A stretch of 64,000 nucleotides of DNA from Shimia sp. CNT1-13L.2 (lineage in GTDB: Bacteria; Pseudomonadota; Alphaproteobacteria; Rhodobacterales; Rhodobacteraceae), in assembly GCF_024331145.1 (NCBI RefSeq), contig NZ_JANDJO010000001.1:732904-796903 (forward strand), read 5' to 3'. The notes under the pieces are model-generated. The model saw only the letters and a list, made by a program, of their open reading frames with translations. It was not told the DNA's origin and searched no databases. This document shows positions 1-9,702 of this stretch, piece after piece. Position numbers and translations under genes: made by a program. Positions within the stretch are counted from its first letter, which is position 1, and every line of letters starts with the position of its first letter.

Positions 1-1298
1 GACAGATGCAGCCAGAAGCGTTCGGCCAGATCAAGATCGCCGGCTTCCAGGGCCATCATCGCCGCCTTGTGGACCGACGACTTGGTAAACTCGGCCCGCC
101 GCCAATTGGCAAAGACCTCGTCCCCGCGCAGCGTCAGGTCAAACCGCATCCCGGCTTCTTCTGCCGCGAGCAGTCCGTAAAAGCTCGTCTGATGTGCGCC
201 ACCCGCAGTATAGGCGGCTTTCGCCGCGGCCTTGTCACCTGACGCCTCATGCGCGCGTCCGATCCAGTATCCGGCCCGCCCAAGCGAAATCGGTGTCTCG
301 ACCGACTGTTCGAAGCGCAGGAAATGGCCCAGCGCCACCTTGGGTTTGTTCAGAAACCGCAACGCGATGTAGCCCGCCAGCCACTCGCAATCGGAATAGG
401 CATAGCCGGCATCGGGTGTCATTCCGTGGGTCGCCGCCACCTGATAGGCCGTGCGATACGCCCCGGCCCGCATTTTTTCACGAGCCAGTGCGCGGCGACG
501 TCCCGACCATTCCTTTGCGCGGCCTAGCTTGCCTGATCCACTTTGTGCCAGCAGAAGCTCAATCGCCGAATCGTCCCGATCCTTACGCGCGCGCCAGACG
601 AACCGTTCATAGGCCAGCCCGGGATCGCCTTGCAGCGCCTTGGGCACCGCCGCGATCAACCCGTCGACGCCATTCACCTGTTCACGCAGCCCCAACCGCG
701 CCGCCGCCAGCTTTTTCCAACCGTCAGTGACCAATGGCAACATACGCTTGGTGTTGCTCTCCCAACCTTTCCACAAGACGTGATCCATCCGCGCAACGTG
801 ATGTGGCCGCAGCAGCTTGCCATAGCGATCAAGGAACTTTGCATGTGTTTGCGGCCCGATTGCCAATTCGCGCCATGCCTTGACAACAAGTGCCTCGGCC
901 CCGGTACGGTTTCCCAACCGCTCCATGGCACGCGCCTGAAGCAGGACACCCTGCGGGGTTTGCGCATCTCCATAGGCAAAGAACGTGTTCACTTCACGCC
1001 TGTTGGCCTCCTCAAAGGCCTCTTCCGACTGCTTGCGAAGATAGGCCAAGCCCGGCCAGTCACCGTTACGCTCAAGGAACTTCAGCACGTCCCGTGCCGA
1101 GCCTTCACCAGCACGCAACCGATGCCATTCAACGATGTCTTTTGCCACGGGTCCCGAGTTGCGCACCTCGGCTGCGGCCTGCCGCCAGTTCTCGACCCTG
1201 ATTTCACTCAAAGCACGCGACATCGCCGTCTGTGCCTGCGCCGCATCGGCGCAGATCATCAAAAACCCGGATAAAAGCAGAAAACAAAAGCGCAACAT
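1..1298 (-). CDS. slt: Soluble lytic murein transglycosylase, 5' part (3' end outside window)
   Basis: Reading leftward from an ATG at 1298, the frame stays open to the window edge (about 432 residues). The product starts with a hydrophobic signal peptide ending near AQAQ (residues 22-25). An alpha-superhelical region rich in W/R/A repeats follows, like the ring-shaped U-domain of Slt70. The stretch SFYGLLAAEEAG near residue 390 marks the approach to the catalytic SLT domain, which lies off the left edge, so the catalytic Glu is not visible. The enzyme would cleave periplasmic peptidoglycan to 1,6-anhydro products. It is divergent from dapA across a 166-bp gap. The family call is firm; completeness cannot be judged. 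Confidence 0.85.
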   Translation of the reverse strand, partial: MLRFCFLLLSGFLMICADAAQAQTAMSRALSEIRVENWRQAAAEVRNSGPVAKDIVEWHRLRAGEGSARDVLKFLERNGDWPGLAYLRKQSEEAFEEANRREVNTFFAYGDAQTPQGVLLQARAMERLGNRTGAEALVVKAWRELAIGPQTHAKFLDRYGKLLRPHHVARMDHVLWKGWESNTKRMLPLVTDGWKKLAAARLGLREQVNGVDGLIAAVPKALQGDPGLAYERFVWRARKDRDDSAIELLLAQSGSGKLGRAKEWSGRRRALAREKMRAGAYRTAYQVAATHGMTPDAGYAYSDCEWLAGYIALRFLNKPKVALGHFLRFEQSVETPISLGRAGYWIGRAHEASGDKAAAKAAYTAGGAHQTSFYGLLAAEEAGMRFDLTLRGDEVFANWRRAEFTKSSVHKAAMMALEAGDLDLAERFWLHL

Positions 1299-1464
1299 CA
1301 CTTGCAATTTCCTATGCGAGGAAGGATAGAACCCAACCATAAATGCGCACCGGCCAGCCGACAATTCACAAACTTGGCAAACCGGCATCTTCCCGCTAGG
1401 GTCCGCGCGTTTGACAAATCATCCGGGCGTTTGCGCCCAGCTACGCAAAGAAAAGGAGCGTGTC

Positions 1465-2337
1465 ATGTTCAAAGGGTCTCTTCCCGCACTCGTCACGCCG
1501 TTCACGAACGGCGAGCTGGATCTGGAAACGCTCAAGAAACTGGTTGAATGGCATATCGGTGAAGGCTCGAACGGCTTCGTTCCCGTTGGCACCACCGGTG
1601 AAAGCCCGACCCTGACGCACGAAGAGCACGACGCGGTTGTTGAAACCGTGGTGCGCGCTTCGGCCGGTCGCGTGCCGGTCATCGCCGGTGCCGGGTCCAA
1701 CAACACCCTCGAAGCCATCCGTCTGGCGCAGGCTGCGGAAAAGGCAGGGGCCGACGCGATCCTGATCGTGACCCCCTACTACAACAAGCCGACCCAGCAT
1801 GGTCTGGTTGCTCATTTCACCGCCGTGCATGATTGCTGCAATCTGCCGATCATCATCTACAACATCCCCGGCCGTTCCGTTGTCGACATGAGCCCGGAAA
1901 CGATGGGCAAGCTGGCGGAACTGCCGCGCATTGTTGGCGTAAAGGACGCAACCGGCGACCTGAGCCGCGTGCCGCAGCAGCGCATCACCTGCGGCACGGA
2001 CTTTGTCCAGCTGTCGGGTGAGGATGCAACCGCGCTCGGCTTTAACGCACATGGCGGTGTTGGCTGCATCTCGGTGACTGCAAACGTGGCACCGAAACTC
2101 TGCGCGGAATTCCAGGCGGCCACCCTTGCCGGCGACTACACCAAAGCGCTTGAGTATCAGGATCGCCTGATGCCGCTGCACATGGCGATCTTCGCAGAGC
2201 CAGGTCTTGTCGGTGCCAAGTACGGCATGTCGAAACTTGGCCTGTGCAATGAAGAGGTTCGCCTGCCGCTGACAGGTCTGAGCGACGGCGTCAAAGAACA
2301 GATCGACGCGGCGATGGTGCACGCGGGTCTGCTCTGA
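1465..2337 (+). CDS. dapA: 4-hydroxy-tetrahydrodipicolinate synthase
   Basis: 290-residue class I aldolase (TIM barrel) that condenses pyruvate with aspartate semialdehyde in the diaminopimelate/lysine pathway, in the cytoplasm. Visible motifs are the N-terminal [10 protein letters not shown], the substrate loop GTTGESPTL, the Tyr motif [16 protein letters not shown], and the Schiff-base lysine in VGVKDATGD. The start at 1465 is chosen because an AGGAG ribosome site lies at 1454-1458 and homologues begin MFKGS; an upstream in-frame extension to 1411 has no such support. A strong terminator follows, so it is probably a single-gene transcript. Length is normal for the family. Confidence 0.97.
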   Translation: MFKGSLPALVTPFTNGELDLETLKKLVEWHIGEGSNGFVPVGTTGESPTLTHEEHDAVVETVVRASAGRVPVIAGAGSNNTLEAIRLAQAAEKAGADAILIVTPYYNKPTQHGLVAHFTAVHDCCNLPIIIYNIPGRSVVDMSPETMGKLAELPRIVGVKDATGDLSRVPQQRITCGTDFVQLSGEDATALGFNAHGGVGCISVTANVAPKLCAEFQAATLAGDYTKALEYQDRLMPLHMAIFAEPGLVGAKYGMSKLGLCNEEVRLPLTGLSDGVKEQIDAAMVHAGLL

Positions 2338-2362
2338 CCCCAATCAATACAAAGAACACTCG

Positions 2363-2392
2363 AAACCCGGCTGGTGTACTAGCCGGGTTTAT
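2363..2392 (+). terminator. Intrinsic terminator of dapA
   Basis: Perfect 10-bp stem AAACCCGGCT / AGCCGGGTTT with an 8-nt loop, ending in a short T run 25 nt after the dapA stop. Confidence 0.85.
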
Positions 2393-2463
2393 TCGTGGCT
2401 GTCACGAGAGTTACGCAAATTCGGATTAGGCCACCCTGAAACTCATTCTTCAGGAAGCCTGTC

Positions 2464-3024
2464 ATGCATCACACCACCGTTAGAGACCTTTTCGAACGCA
2501 TGGCGAGTCGCGGCACGGGGGCATACGGGCTTTCGGACGTGAACCAAGTCGAGCACGCGATACAGTCGGCCGCGCTTGCTTCCGGGCTTGGCCTGTCAGA
2601 TGAAATGATCATTGCAGCCCTGTTCCATGACATTGGCCACCTGTTCTCCGAAGAGGACGTCGACCTCGCAAGCCTTGGTGTAAATGATCATCACGAAGAC
2701 AGCAGCGCGGATGTGCTTATGCCCCTGTTCGGACCTATGGTTTCCGAACCAGTGCGCCTGCACGTCGCGGCAAAGCGATATCTGTGCTCCGTCGAGAACG
2801 ACTATTTTTCAAAACTCTCAACAGATTCACGCGTCAGTCTTGAACTGCAAGGTGGCCTCATGTTGACCGACGAGGTCAGGGCGTTCGAAGAGAAACCGTT
2901 CTGGCAGGAAGGGGTACAGTTGCGCCGGATCGACGACCAAGCCAAGGTGCCGGGTCTCGACGTGCCCGAACTTGTGTCCTACCTCGCGATGGCCGAAGCG
3001 CTCTCTTCACGCAATCGGGGTTAA
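2464..3024 (+). CDS. PhnZ-like HD-domain diiron oxygenase (phosphonate-type HDIG protein)
   Basis: 186-residue HD-fold protein with the layout of PhnZ, the mixed-valent diiron oxygenase that cleaves C-P bonds in 2-amino-1-hydroxyethylphosphonate. Candidate metal ligands are H31 (in QVEHAI), H55-D56 (LFHDIGH), H77, H100 and D157/D158 (RRIDDQAK). The phosphonate-binding region RLHVAAKRYLC and the following S/S/Q-containing segment are present. Y21 matches the active-site Tyr of PhnZ, but the usual Glu three residues later is Ser (S24), and phn or C-P lyase genes are absent nearby. The substrate may therefore differ. A good SD (AGGAAG, 2452-2457) supports the start. Its 3' end meets ubiB tail to tail with 2 nt between them. 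Confidence 0.75.
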   Translation: MHHTTVRDLFERMASRGTGAYGLSDVNQVEHAIQSAALASGLGLSDEMIIAALFHDIGHLFSEEDVDLASLGVNDHHEDSSADVLMPLFGPMVSEPVRLHVAAKRYLCSVENDYFSKLSTDSRVSLELQGGLMLTDEVRAFEEKPFWQEGVQLRRIDDQAKVPGLDVPELVSYLAMAEALSSRNRG

Positions 3025-3026
3025 CC

Positions 3027-4568
3027 TCAGAAAACGAGGAACGCTGCTGCTGCGGCTCCCGCCCCAACAATCAAGCCCCCCAAACCGCTCAGGACAATCC
3101 AAGGCCATGCACGGCGTCGGGTTTCCTCGGTCTTGGTGGCCTGCTGGATCAGGATGTTCTCGACCAGCCCCGGCAAGCGCGGTCCGAAGCGTGCCATGAC
3201 GCGGGCCGTTTTGAACAGGTCACGGCCAAGCGCACGGGGTCCAAGGCTCGTCTTGATGTAATCCCCAACGACGGGCTTGGCGACGTCCCAGATATTGACC
3301 TCGGGGTCCAACGAACGAGACACCCCTTCGACAACAACCATGGTGCGCTGCAAAAGGATCAGCTCGGTGCGTGTCTCCATGCCGAAACGTTCGGTGACTT
3401 CGAAGAGATAGCTCAGGAGGCGGCCCATCGAGATGCGGGTCGCGTCCATACCAAAAATCGGCTCACCGACCGCACGCAGGGCACGGGCAAATTCATCTAC
3501 GTCCTGAGTAGAAGGCACGTAACCAGCTTCAAAATGCACTTCGGCCACGCGCTGGTAATCGCGTTGAATAAAGCCAAAGAGAATCTCGGCATAGACCCGG
3601 CGAGTGTACTCGTCGATGTGCCCCATGATGCCAAAGTCATAGGCAATGATGTCGCCGTTCGCGGCGACCTTGAGGTTGCCCTGGTGCATGTCGGCGTGGA
3701 AATACCCGTCGCGCAGCGCGTGGTTCAGGAACAGCGTCAGAACTCGACTGCCCAGCGCGTGCCGGTTGTGCCCGGCCGCATCCAGCGCTTCGTTGTCGCC
3801 AAGAGAAACCCCTTCTGCCCATCCCAGCGTCATCACGCGGCGCGCGGAAAGATCCCAGACGACATCCGGCACCTGAAAGCCTTCGTCCTGTGCGGTGTTG
3901 GCCGCGAACTCGCTGGCAGACGCTGATTCCAACCGCAGGTCCAACTCACCCGCGACCACACCGTCGAAATGCTCAATAACGTCACGTGGACGAAGCCGAC
4001 GCGATGCCGGCGACAGGAACTCGATGACATCCGCCGCGAAATAGAAGGCATCCACATCCTTGCGGAAAGCGCGTTCAATTCCCGGTCGCAGAACCTTGAC
4101 CGCCACTTCCCGGCCCGTCTCGGCCAACCGCGCCTTGTGGACCTGGGCAATGGACGCCGCCGCTACGGGTTCGGAAAACTCAGAGAATACCTCGTCGACG
4201 GAAACACCCAATTCGTCCTGAACGGCCTGTTTCGCGGTTTCAACATCAAAGGGCGGCAGCTTGTCCTGCAACACCCGCAGCTGTGTCGCCAAATCGGTGC
4301 CTACCACGTCGGGGCGTGTCGACAACACCTGCCCGAACTTGATGTAGGCCGGCCCCAAAGCTGTCAGAGCACGGGTCACTGGCGGCATATTCTGGTCGCC
4401 CTTGATCCCGATCCACCGGAACGGCCAGACCAATGTGCGTGCCACGATTCGCAGCGGCTTGGGCGCGTCCAGCGCATCCATCACCACGCTCATCGCACCG
4501 GTCCGCTCCAGCGTTGCGCCGGTACGGATCAGCCGCCAGATATTGTGCGGCCCCCTCAAATCTTCCAC
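3027..4568 (-). CDS. ubiB: Ubiquinone biosynthesis atypical kinase UbiB
   Basis: 513-residue member of the UbiB/ADCK atypical kinase family, which supports coenzyme Q synthesis at the inner membrane. Signature elements are the KxGQ motif (K77-Q80 in YIKFGQ), the Ala-rich loop [11 protein letters not shown] (about 136-146), the ATP lysine in AVKVLRPG (about 158), HADMHQGN (291-298), and DFG (311-313). The C-terminus has a Gly/Ala-rich transmembrane hairpin (about 487-513). Its start overlaps the 3' end of ubiE by 13 nt, indicating translational coupling in a ubiE-ubiB operon. Confidence 0.96.
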   Translation of the reverse strand: MEDLRGPHNIWRLIRTGATLERTGAMSVVMDALDAPKPLRIVARTLVWPFRWIGIKGDQNMPPVTRALTALGPAYIKFGQVLSTRPDVVGTDLATQLRVLQDKLPPFDVETAKQAVQDELGVSVDEVFSEFSEPVAAASIAQVHKARLAETGREVAVKVLRPGIERAFRKDVDAFYFAADVIEFLSPASRRLRPRDVIEHFDGVVAGELDLRLESASASEFAANTAQDEGFQVPDVVWDLSARRVMTLGWAEGVSLGDNEALDAAGHNRHALGSRVLTLFLNHALRDGYFHADMHQGNLKVAANGDIIAYDFGIMGHIDEYTRRVYAEILFGFIQRDYQRVAEVHFEAGYVPSTQDVDEFARALRAVGEPIFGMDATRISMGRLLSYLFEVTERFGMETRTELILLQRTMVVVEGVSRSLDPEVNIWDVAKPVVGDYIKTSLGPRALGRDLFKTARVMARFGPRLPGLVENILIQQATKTEETRRRAWPWIVLSGLGGLIVGAGAAAAAFLVF

Positions 4569-5308
4569 CCCGAATGCAGGCAGGCAATGCCCATAGACAG
4601 GTTGCGATATTTCGCATTCTCAAACCCGGCCTGCTTGACCATGTTCAAGAAGGTTTCCTGATCCGGGAACTTGCGGATCGATTCCACGAGGTACTGATAG
4701 CTGTCACGGTCGTTCGCGATCATCTGCCCCATACGCGGGATGATGTTGAACGAATAAAGATCATAGACCTTCTGCATCATGTCATTGGGGATCTGGCTGA
4801 ACTCCAAAACCATCAGGCGACCGCCAGGTTTCAATACGCGGAACGCTTCGTTCAAAGCCTCCTGCGGACGGGTGACATTCCTGATGCCAAAGGAAATTGT
4901 GTAAACGTCAAAGGTGTTGTCCTCGAACGGCAAAGCCATCGCATCGCCAACCACCCAATCAAGGCTCTGGGCCATCGCCGCCGCCTCGGCACGTTTGCGC
5001 CCCTCGACCAGCATCGGCTCGGTAAGGTCACAGACAGTGGCATGGCCATGTCCTGCGCGCTCAAGAAAACGGAAAGAAATGTCGCCGGTTCCGCCCGCTA
5101 CATCAAGCAGGCGCTGGCCGGGGCGCGGAGCAAGCCAATCCATCATCGCGTCTTTCCAGACGCGGTGGATACCCATGCTCATCACGTCATTCATCACGTC
5201 GTATTTTGACGCCACCGAATTGAACACACCCTGCACCTTGCCGGCCTTGTCAGCCTCGCGCACGGTCTCGAAACCAAAATGGGTGGTCTTGTCGTCTGCA
5301 CCGGACAT
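4556..5308 (-). CDS. ubiE: Ubiquinone/menaquinone C-methyltransferase
   Basis: 250-residue SAM-dependent class I methyltransferase that methylates the ring of the ubiquinone precursor. Seen are the N-terminal [21 protein letters not shown], the SAM motif [12 protein letters not shown] (about 67-78), the acidic [13 protein letters not shown] region and [11 protein letters not shown]. The start at 5308 is chosen over an upstream extension because homologues begin a few residues before HFGFETV. It is the first gene of the ubiE-ubiB unit and is divergent from the membrane-protein gene at 5418. Confidence 0.95.
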   Translation of the reverse strand: MSGADDKTTHFGFETVREADKAGKVQGVFNSVASKYDVMNDVMSMGIHRVWKDAMMDWLAPRPGQRLLDVAGGTGDISFRFLERAGHGHATVCDLTEPMLVEGRKRAEAAAMAQSLDWVVGDAMALPFEDNTFDVYTISFGIRNVTRPQEALNEAFRVLKPGGRLMVLEFSQIPNDMMQKVYDLYSFNIIPRMGQMIANDRDSYQYLVESIRKFPDQETFLNMVKQAGFENAKYRNLSMGIACLHSGWKI

Positions 5309-5417
5309 TGGAAGTTCCCAACCTCGCCATATTTCCGTCCGCTTCGGGATACACAGTTGCAAGGGAAGACACAAACCACCTTTTGCCGCGTGGCTCGCCC
5401 ACGCACCGGGATTTCAT

Positions 5418-6047
5418 ATGACCGATTTGAAAATGCTCTTCTTCTATCTGGCGATTGCTGGGATTCTCTCGCTTGTATTTGGCCGCTCGGTGATCTTCCG
5501 CCGCCTGCTGGGGTCACGCGACTACGATGAAAAACCCGCCCGCAAGAAAGAGAATGAGCGCTATGTCGACATCATCGCCAGTTCCGGCACAGGCCTCACT
5601 CCCGAAACCCTCTATCAGCGCACGATCTTCCGCTCGACCTGGGGCATTCGCCTTGTCGGCCTCGCCCTAAGCAGTTGTCTCTTGTTCATGCTGGGCCAAA
5701 GCGTTCTGACAGATATGCTGACCGGCAAGGCAGGAAACGACGCCTTCCTCTTCCTTGGCGCGGTTGCTATCTGGATCTACTACAATTTCTATATTTTCAC
5801 ATACAAGGTCATCATCTTCGATGGCGATCTAATCAACACCACATGGCTCCTAGGCAAAGAGCGATATCCCCTGCGCAAACTCAAACACTTTGAACATGAC
5901 GCCAGCGGCTTCTACCGTCTCGAATTCACCGGCGGGAAAAAAGCGCATGTGCTGCAATATGTTCAAGGTCGAGAAACCCTATATAAAGCTCTGAGAAACG
6001 CATTGGATGAGGACCCCTACGACCTATGCCCGAGCTTCCCGAGGTAG
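5418..6047 (+). CDS. Two-region membrane protein of unknown function
   Basis: 209 residues. Residues about 4-25 form a hydrophobic helix, a charged linker follows, and there are two further hydrophobic stretches (about 75-95 and 112-130). A C-terminal domain rich in aromatic and basic residues ([30 protein letters not shown]) resembles a small PH-like or beta-rich domain, but I do not recognise a family. The end overlaps the mutM start by 22 nt, so the two are likely cotranscribed. The start at 5418 is the first ATG that begins the hydrophobic helix; the frame is open far upstream but runs antisense through ubiE. Confidence 0.7.
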   Translation: MTDLKMLFFYLAIAGILSLVFGRSVIFRRLLGSRDYDEKPARKKENERYVDIIASSGTGLTPETLYQRTIFRSTWGIRLVGLALSSCLLFMLGQSVLTDMLTGKAGNDAFLFLGAVAIWIYYNFYIFTYKVIIFDGDLINTTWLLGKERYPLRKLKHFEHDASGFYRLEFTGGKKAHVLQYVQGRETLYKALRNALDEDPYDLCPSFPR

Positions 6048-6877
6048 AAACCGTTCGACGCGGCCTTGAGCCATCCATGTCCGGGGCCGTTATTGCCAAG
6101 GCGCAGGTTAATCGCCCTGATCTGCGCTGGCCTTTTCCCGACAACATGGCCCAGCGCCTGACCGGTGCAAGGGTCCTGCAACTTCGCCGGCGGTCCAAAT
6201 ATGTCCTTGCGGATCTCGACAGTGGTGAAACTCTCCTGATCCACCTTGGGATGTCCGGACGCATGACGGTTTCGGGCGACCCATTGGGCCAATTCGTCCA
6301 TGAACACCCAGCCATCGAGAAGCACGACCACGTCATCTTTGATATGGACAATGGCGCGCGCATTACCTTCAACGATCCGCGGCGGTTCGGGGCGATGGAC
6401 CTTTTGGCGACCGATGGTGCGCACAACCATCCCCTTCTCGCGAAACTCGGCCCCGAACCTCTCGGCAATGCGTTTGACGAGGCCTATCTCGTGGATCGAC
6501 TCAAAGGACGAAAAACACCGATTAAGTCGGCACTTCTCGACCAACAGATCGTCGCGGGACTTGGAAACATCTACGTTTGCGAGACACTCTATCGGGCGGG
6601 TGTGTCGCCACGTCGCAAAGCCGACAATATTTCTGCCGCCCGAATTCGCACCTTCGTCCCCATCATCCGCCAAGTTCTGAGTGACGCCATTGCGGCAGGG
6701 GGTTCGTCCCTCAAGGATTTCCGCCAAGCCGATGGAGAACTTGGATATTTTCAGCATTCTTTCGATGTTTACGGACGCGAGGGAGACCCCTGTCACACCC
6801 CCGATTGCGACGGGACGATTGCCCGAATCACTCAGTCGGGACGCTCATCCTTCTATTGTCCGCAATGCCAAAGATAG
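6026..6877 (+). CDS. mutM: Formamidopyrimidine-DNA glycosylase (Fpg/MutM)
   Basis: 283-residue bifunctional DNA glycosylase/AP lyase that removes 8-oxoguanine and formamidopyrimidines. The catalytic N-terminus PELPEVE is intact (Pro after Met is the nucleophile, followed by Glu), and the lysine in RRSKYVL (K58) is the conserved K57. The H2TH segment [14 protein letters not shown] and a C-terminal four-Cys zinc finger (C-x4-C ... C-x2-C, last 30 residues) are present. Length is typical. It overlaps the preceding membrane-protein gene. Confidence 0.97.
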   Translation: MPELPEVETVRRGLEPSMSGAVIAKAQVNRPDLRWPFPDNMAQRLTGARVLQLRRRSKYVLADLDSGETLLIHLGMSGRMTVSGDPLGQFVHEHPAIEKHDHVIFDMDNGARITFNDPRRFGAMDLLATDGAHNHPLLAKLGPEPLGNAFDEAYLVDRLKGRKTPIKSALLDQQIVAGLGNIYVCETLYRAGVSPRRKADNISAARIRTFVPIIRQVLSDAIAAGGSSLKDFRQADGELGYFQHSFDVYGREGDPCHTPDCDGTIARITQSGRSSFYCPQCQR

Positions 6878-6941
6878 CTTGATCAGCATGTGAACATTGG
6901 TAATCAATCGTTCCTGACCGGAAACAAGGAAAGCATCACTC

Positions 6942-7718
6942 ATGGCTTTTGAGACGATCATCGTCGAAGTTGAGGATCACGTTGCCCTCATCAAACTAAA
7001 CCGCCCTGATGCCCTGAACGCGCTGAACTCTCAGCTGCTGGGTGAACTGGTACAGGCTCTGAAAGAAGCCGACGAAAACGACAAGGTGCGCTGCATCGTT
7101 GTCACCGGCTCAGAGAAAGCATTTGCTGCTGGCGCCGATATCAAGGAAATGTCGGAGAAGAGCTTTGTCGACATGTTCATGTCTGACTTCTTCGGCCGCG
7201 AAGGCGACAGTGTCATCCGTACGCGCAAGCCGATCATCGCTGCTGTTTCGGGCTATGCCCTTGGCGGTGGTTGCGAACTCGCCATGATGTGCGATTTCAT
7301 CATTGCCTCGGATACGGCCAAGTTCGGCCAGCCCGAAATCAACCTTGGCGTTGTTGCCGGCATTGGCGGCACTCAGCGCCTGACCAAGTTTGTAGGCAAG
7401 TCCAAGTCGATGGACATGCACCTCACCGGCCGCTTTATGGATGCCGAAGAGGCAGAACGCTCCGGCCTTGTGTCGCGTATCGTGCCTGCCAAGAAACTGA
7501 TGGACGAAGCCATGGGCGCCGCTCAGAAGATCGCCGAGAAGTCGGTGCTGACGTCGATGGCGGTCAAGGAAGCGGTAAACCGGTCCTACGAGACAACCCT
7601 GTCGGAAGGCCTTCTCTTCGAACGCCGCCTGTTCCATTCGCTCTTCGCGACCGAGGACCAGAAGGAAGGCATGGGTGCCTTCCTAGAAAAACGACAGGCG
7701 CAGTTCCGCGACAAGTAA
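6942..7718 (+). CDS. Enoyl-CoA hydratase (crotonase family)
   Basis: 258-residue crotonase that hydrates trans-2-enoyl-CoA in beta-oxidation. Both catalytic glutamates of true hydratases are present 20 residues apart: E112 (GGGCELAM) and E132 (FGQPEINLG). The oxyanion-hole motif [10 protein letters not shown] is at 61-70. The gene stands alone between mutM and a terminator, with GGAAAC/AAGGAAAG sequence before the ATG. No other fatty-acid genes are nearby, so the exact substrate is open. Confidence 0.93.
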   Translation: MAFETIIVEVEDHVALIKLNRPDALNALNSQLLGELVQALKEADENDKVRCIVVTGSEKAFAAGADIKEMSEKSFVDMFMSDFFGREGDSVIRTRKPIIAAVSGYALGGGCELAMMCDFIIASDTAKFGQPEINLGVVAGIGGTQRLTKFVGKSKSMDMHLTGRFMDAEEAERSGLVSRIVPAKKLMDEAMGAAQKIAEKSVLTSMAVKEAVNRSYETTLSEGLLFERRLFHSLFATEDQKEGMGAFLEKRQAQFRDK

Positions 7719-7725
7719 CCTCGGC

Positions 7726-7750
7726 AAGGCCGCCCAAACGGGCGGCCTTT
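7726..7750 (+). terminator. Intrinsic terminator of the enoyl-CoA hydratase gene
   Basis: Perfect 10-bp stem AAGGCCGCCC / GGGCGGCCTT with an AAAC loop and a short T tail, 8 nt after the stop codon. Confidence 0.85.
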
Positions 7751-7780
7751 GCAATTCATCCTCTGCGGGTTGCTATTGGC

Positions 7781-8683
7781 ATGGAACAGCTACTGAAGTC
7801 GGCAAATGTGTGCATTTTGATTTGCACCTGCGACCGCCACGAGATGCTTGGCACGTTGCTGGCACATTTTGCCAAGGCACCCTACGCAAATTCAGTTCCG
7901 ATCTACATTGCCGATAATGGCGAAAAACCTGCCAACCGCGTTATCGAACGGTTTGGTGATTGTCTGACCATTCACTACGCACAAGTTCAGGAAACCGGGC
8001 TGGTTCCTGTTCGCAATGCCGTCTTTGAAATGGCGATGGCAGGTGGTCACGAATACCTTGCCCTTATCGACGATGACGAACTTCCATCTCCCGGCTGGTT
8101 GGAAGCACATGTCAGCACCGCATTGCAGGAGAAAGCCGACGTTGTAACCGGCCCCTGTCTGCCACTGCTGGACGGGCATCTGCCACGTTGGCTGCGCGAT
8201 ACCGACTTTCTCGACAAGGATGAAACAACCTTTGGTACACACAATGTCCTAATAAGAGGCTCTGCCCTTCCCGATCAGGATGGAGGCTTGTTTCACCCTC
8301 GTTTCTCCCGCATTGGCGGCGAAGACTGGGACTTGCAAAATCGCCTTCGCAGCTCCGGCGCCCGATTTGCATCCTCTACCGAGGCCCTGGTTTACGAACA
8401 TGTTCCGCCCGAACGCCGAAAGCTCAGGTACTTTTTTCGCGAAGGTGTCAGAACTGCCGTGATGGCCGCCGAAATAGCGCGGCATCTTGACGAACCCGAA
8501 GAAAAGGTTCGCCTGAAAATGACGCGCATCGGTCTCCTGAAGCTTTGCTATGCAGCAGAGCACCTTTTGTTCTGTCTGTTCGCCAATGGCCACTTGGTGC
8601 GTGCAACAAAGGACCTCGGATATTGTTGGGGTACGATTTTGACCCTGCTCAAAGTGCGAACATCTTTCTACGGCAGGTCCTGA
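7781..8683 (+). CDS. Family 2 glycosyltransferase
   Basis: 300-residue GT-A-fold protein. The N-terminus NVCILICTCDRHEML is the nucleotide-sugar-binding strand, LIDDDELPSPGWLEAH carries the metal-binding DxD-type motif (near residue 94), and GGEDWDLQNRL looks like the acceptor/catalytic ED motif. A hydrophobic patch near the C-terminus (LCYAAEHLLFCLFANG) suggests membrane association. The start at 7781 follows the terminator of the previous gene and has a weak SD. It lies alone, with no polysaccharide locus around it, so the product (surface glycan or glycolipid) is inferred only from the family. Confidence 0.85.
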   Translation: MEQLLKSANVCILICTCDRHEMLGTLLAHFAKAPYANSVPIYIADNGEKPANRVIERFGDCLTIHYAQVQETGLVPVRNAVFEMAMAGGHEYLALIDDDELPSPGWLEAHVSTALQEKADVVTGPCLPLLDGHLPRWLRDTDFLDKDETTFGTHNVLIRGSALPDQDGGLFHPRFSRIGGEDWDLQNRLRSSGARFASSTEALVYEHVPPERRKLRYFFREGVRTAVMAAEIARHLDEPEEKVRLKMTRIGLLKLCYAAEHLLFCLFANGHLVRATKDLGYCWGTILTLLKVRTSFYGRS

Positions 8684-8907
8684 AACCAAGAACCGGGATC
8701 TCCAAACCAAATCGCACGAGACTCTCCTCTGCTACCAGAGCCCTTTAGATTCTTCGTTTGCAATCCCTTCAGAATAAGGTATACGCCGCCGTCATACATG
8801 CGCGTGCAGCCCGCTCTGGCTTGAATCGATTCTCCCTTTCGGAGAGGTCCCGTTCGGGTCTGGCACGTGTAAAACCTGAACGAACCAAAACTAAGGACCT
8901 GAGATTC

Positions 8908-9171
8908 ATGGCAAATTCGCCCCAGGCAAAAAAACGCGCCCGTCAGAACGAGCGTCGCCTCGAAGTTAACAAAGCCCGCCGTTCGCGCATCCGCACCTTC
9001 CTGCGTAAAGTCGAAGAAGCAATTGCTTCCGGCGACAAGGAAGCAGCCGCAGCCGCTCTGCGCGCCGCTCAGCCCGAACTGATGCGTGGCGTTACCAAAG
9101 GCGTTTACCACAAGAACACTGCTTCGCGTAAAGTGTCGCGCCTCGCCGCACGCGTGAAGGCTCTGGGCTAA
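8908..9171 (+). CDS. rpsT: 30S ribosomal protein S20
   Basis: 87 residues, highly basic, beginning [17 protein letters not shown], the classic S20 N-terminus, with the C-terminal segment [16 protein letters not shown]. It binds 16S rRNA in the small subunit. The start is set by an AAGGA site at 8893-8897. A hairpin TCTCC/GGAGA (8831-8845) lies in the leader and could take part in autoregulation, though this is only a suggestion. rpsT directly before dnaA is a common alphaproteobacterial order. Confidence 0.97.
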   Translation: MANSPQAKKRARQNERRLEVNKARRSRIRTFLRKVEEAIASGDKEAAAAALRAAQPELMRGVTKGVYHKNTASRKVSRLAARVKALG

Positions 9172-9211
9172 GTCTCGGGACGCTGGCCTCACTGGCCAAA
9201 CCATTGAACAG

Positions 9212-9240
9212 AAAGGCACCTCCAGCGCGGGGTGCCTTTT
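9212..9240 (+). terminator. Intrinsic terminator of rpsT
   Basis: Stem AAAGGCACC / GGTGCCTTT with a 10-nt loop and a TTTT tail, 40 nt after the rpsT stop. Confidence 0.88.
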
Positions 9241-9702
9241 GCTTTTCTGACCTGCCGAAACAGGGCGAGAGATTCTTTTCCACAAAAGACAGAGTCAAGA
9301 TCGAAGATCGGTTGCCCGGCCGCACCTCGAATTGCTAGTTTCAATCTTGCGATTCACATCGCCTTCGGGGGGACAGACGTCAAACCATAAGGCCAAAAGG
9401 CCATGATATGGTGAGAGCCACACGCGCAGCTTTGCGACACGGAAGAAATTCGTGCGCAACCGCTCTGAATTGGAGCGCCGCGTGTCGCCTGATTGCTGCT
9501 GTCCTGTCTAAATCGCCAGCGCAAATTGCGCACGAATGTTTTGCTATCTGCCGGAGTGGGGACTCTTGGCGGCTCCGAAACTTTTGTGCTCAAGGCAATC
9601 TGGGTGTCGCTGGCTCGAAGGCGAAGTTGGATTACGGGAAGGCAGAAATACAGGGGTCGCAATGGCCCCACTGGAACGGCGGAAGGCTTGATGCGGGGAC
9701 AC
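9241..9702. other. Leader/promoter region of dnaA (no gene seen)
   Basis: About 460 nt without a convincing gene. It holds one near-match to a DnaA box (TTTTCCACA at 9276-9284, one mismatch from TTATCCACA), a GGCC-AAAA-GGCC palindrome at about 9391-9402, and a perfect 12-bp inverted repeat listed separately. A single weak DnaA box does not make it an origin. It more likely serves dnaA transcription control. Confidence 0.5.
9448..9537. repeat. 12-bp perfect inverted repeat upstream of dnaA
   Basis: ATTCGTGCGCAA at 9448-9459 and its exact reverse complement TTGCGCACGAAT at 9526-9537, 66 nt apart, roughly 170-250 nt upstream of dnaA. The wide spacing fits paired protein-binding sites or DNA looping better than an RNA terminator. 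Confidence 0.7.

Noticed and set aside
1441..2343. A 300-codon minus-strand frame opposite dapA
   Set aside because: Shadow frame; dapA is intact with a good ribosome site.
8831..8860. rpsT leader hairpin as a riboswitch-like element
   Set aside because: Only a 5-bp stem is visible and no known leader motif matches.
9276..9284. TTTTCCACA as evidence for oriC
   Set aside because: Only one imperfect DnaA box and no cluster or AT-rich unwinding element seen.
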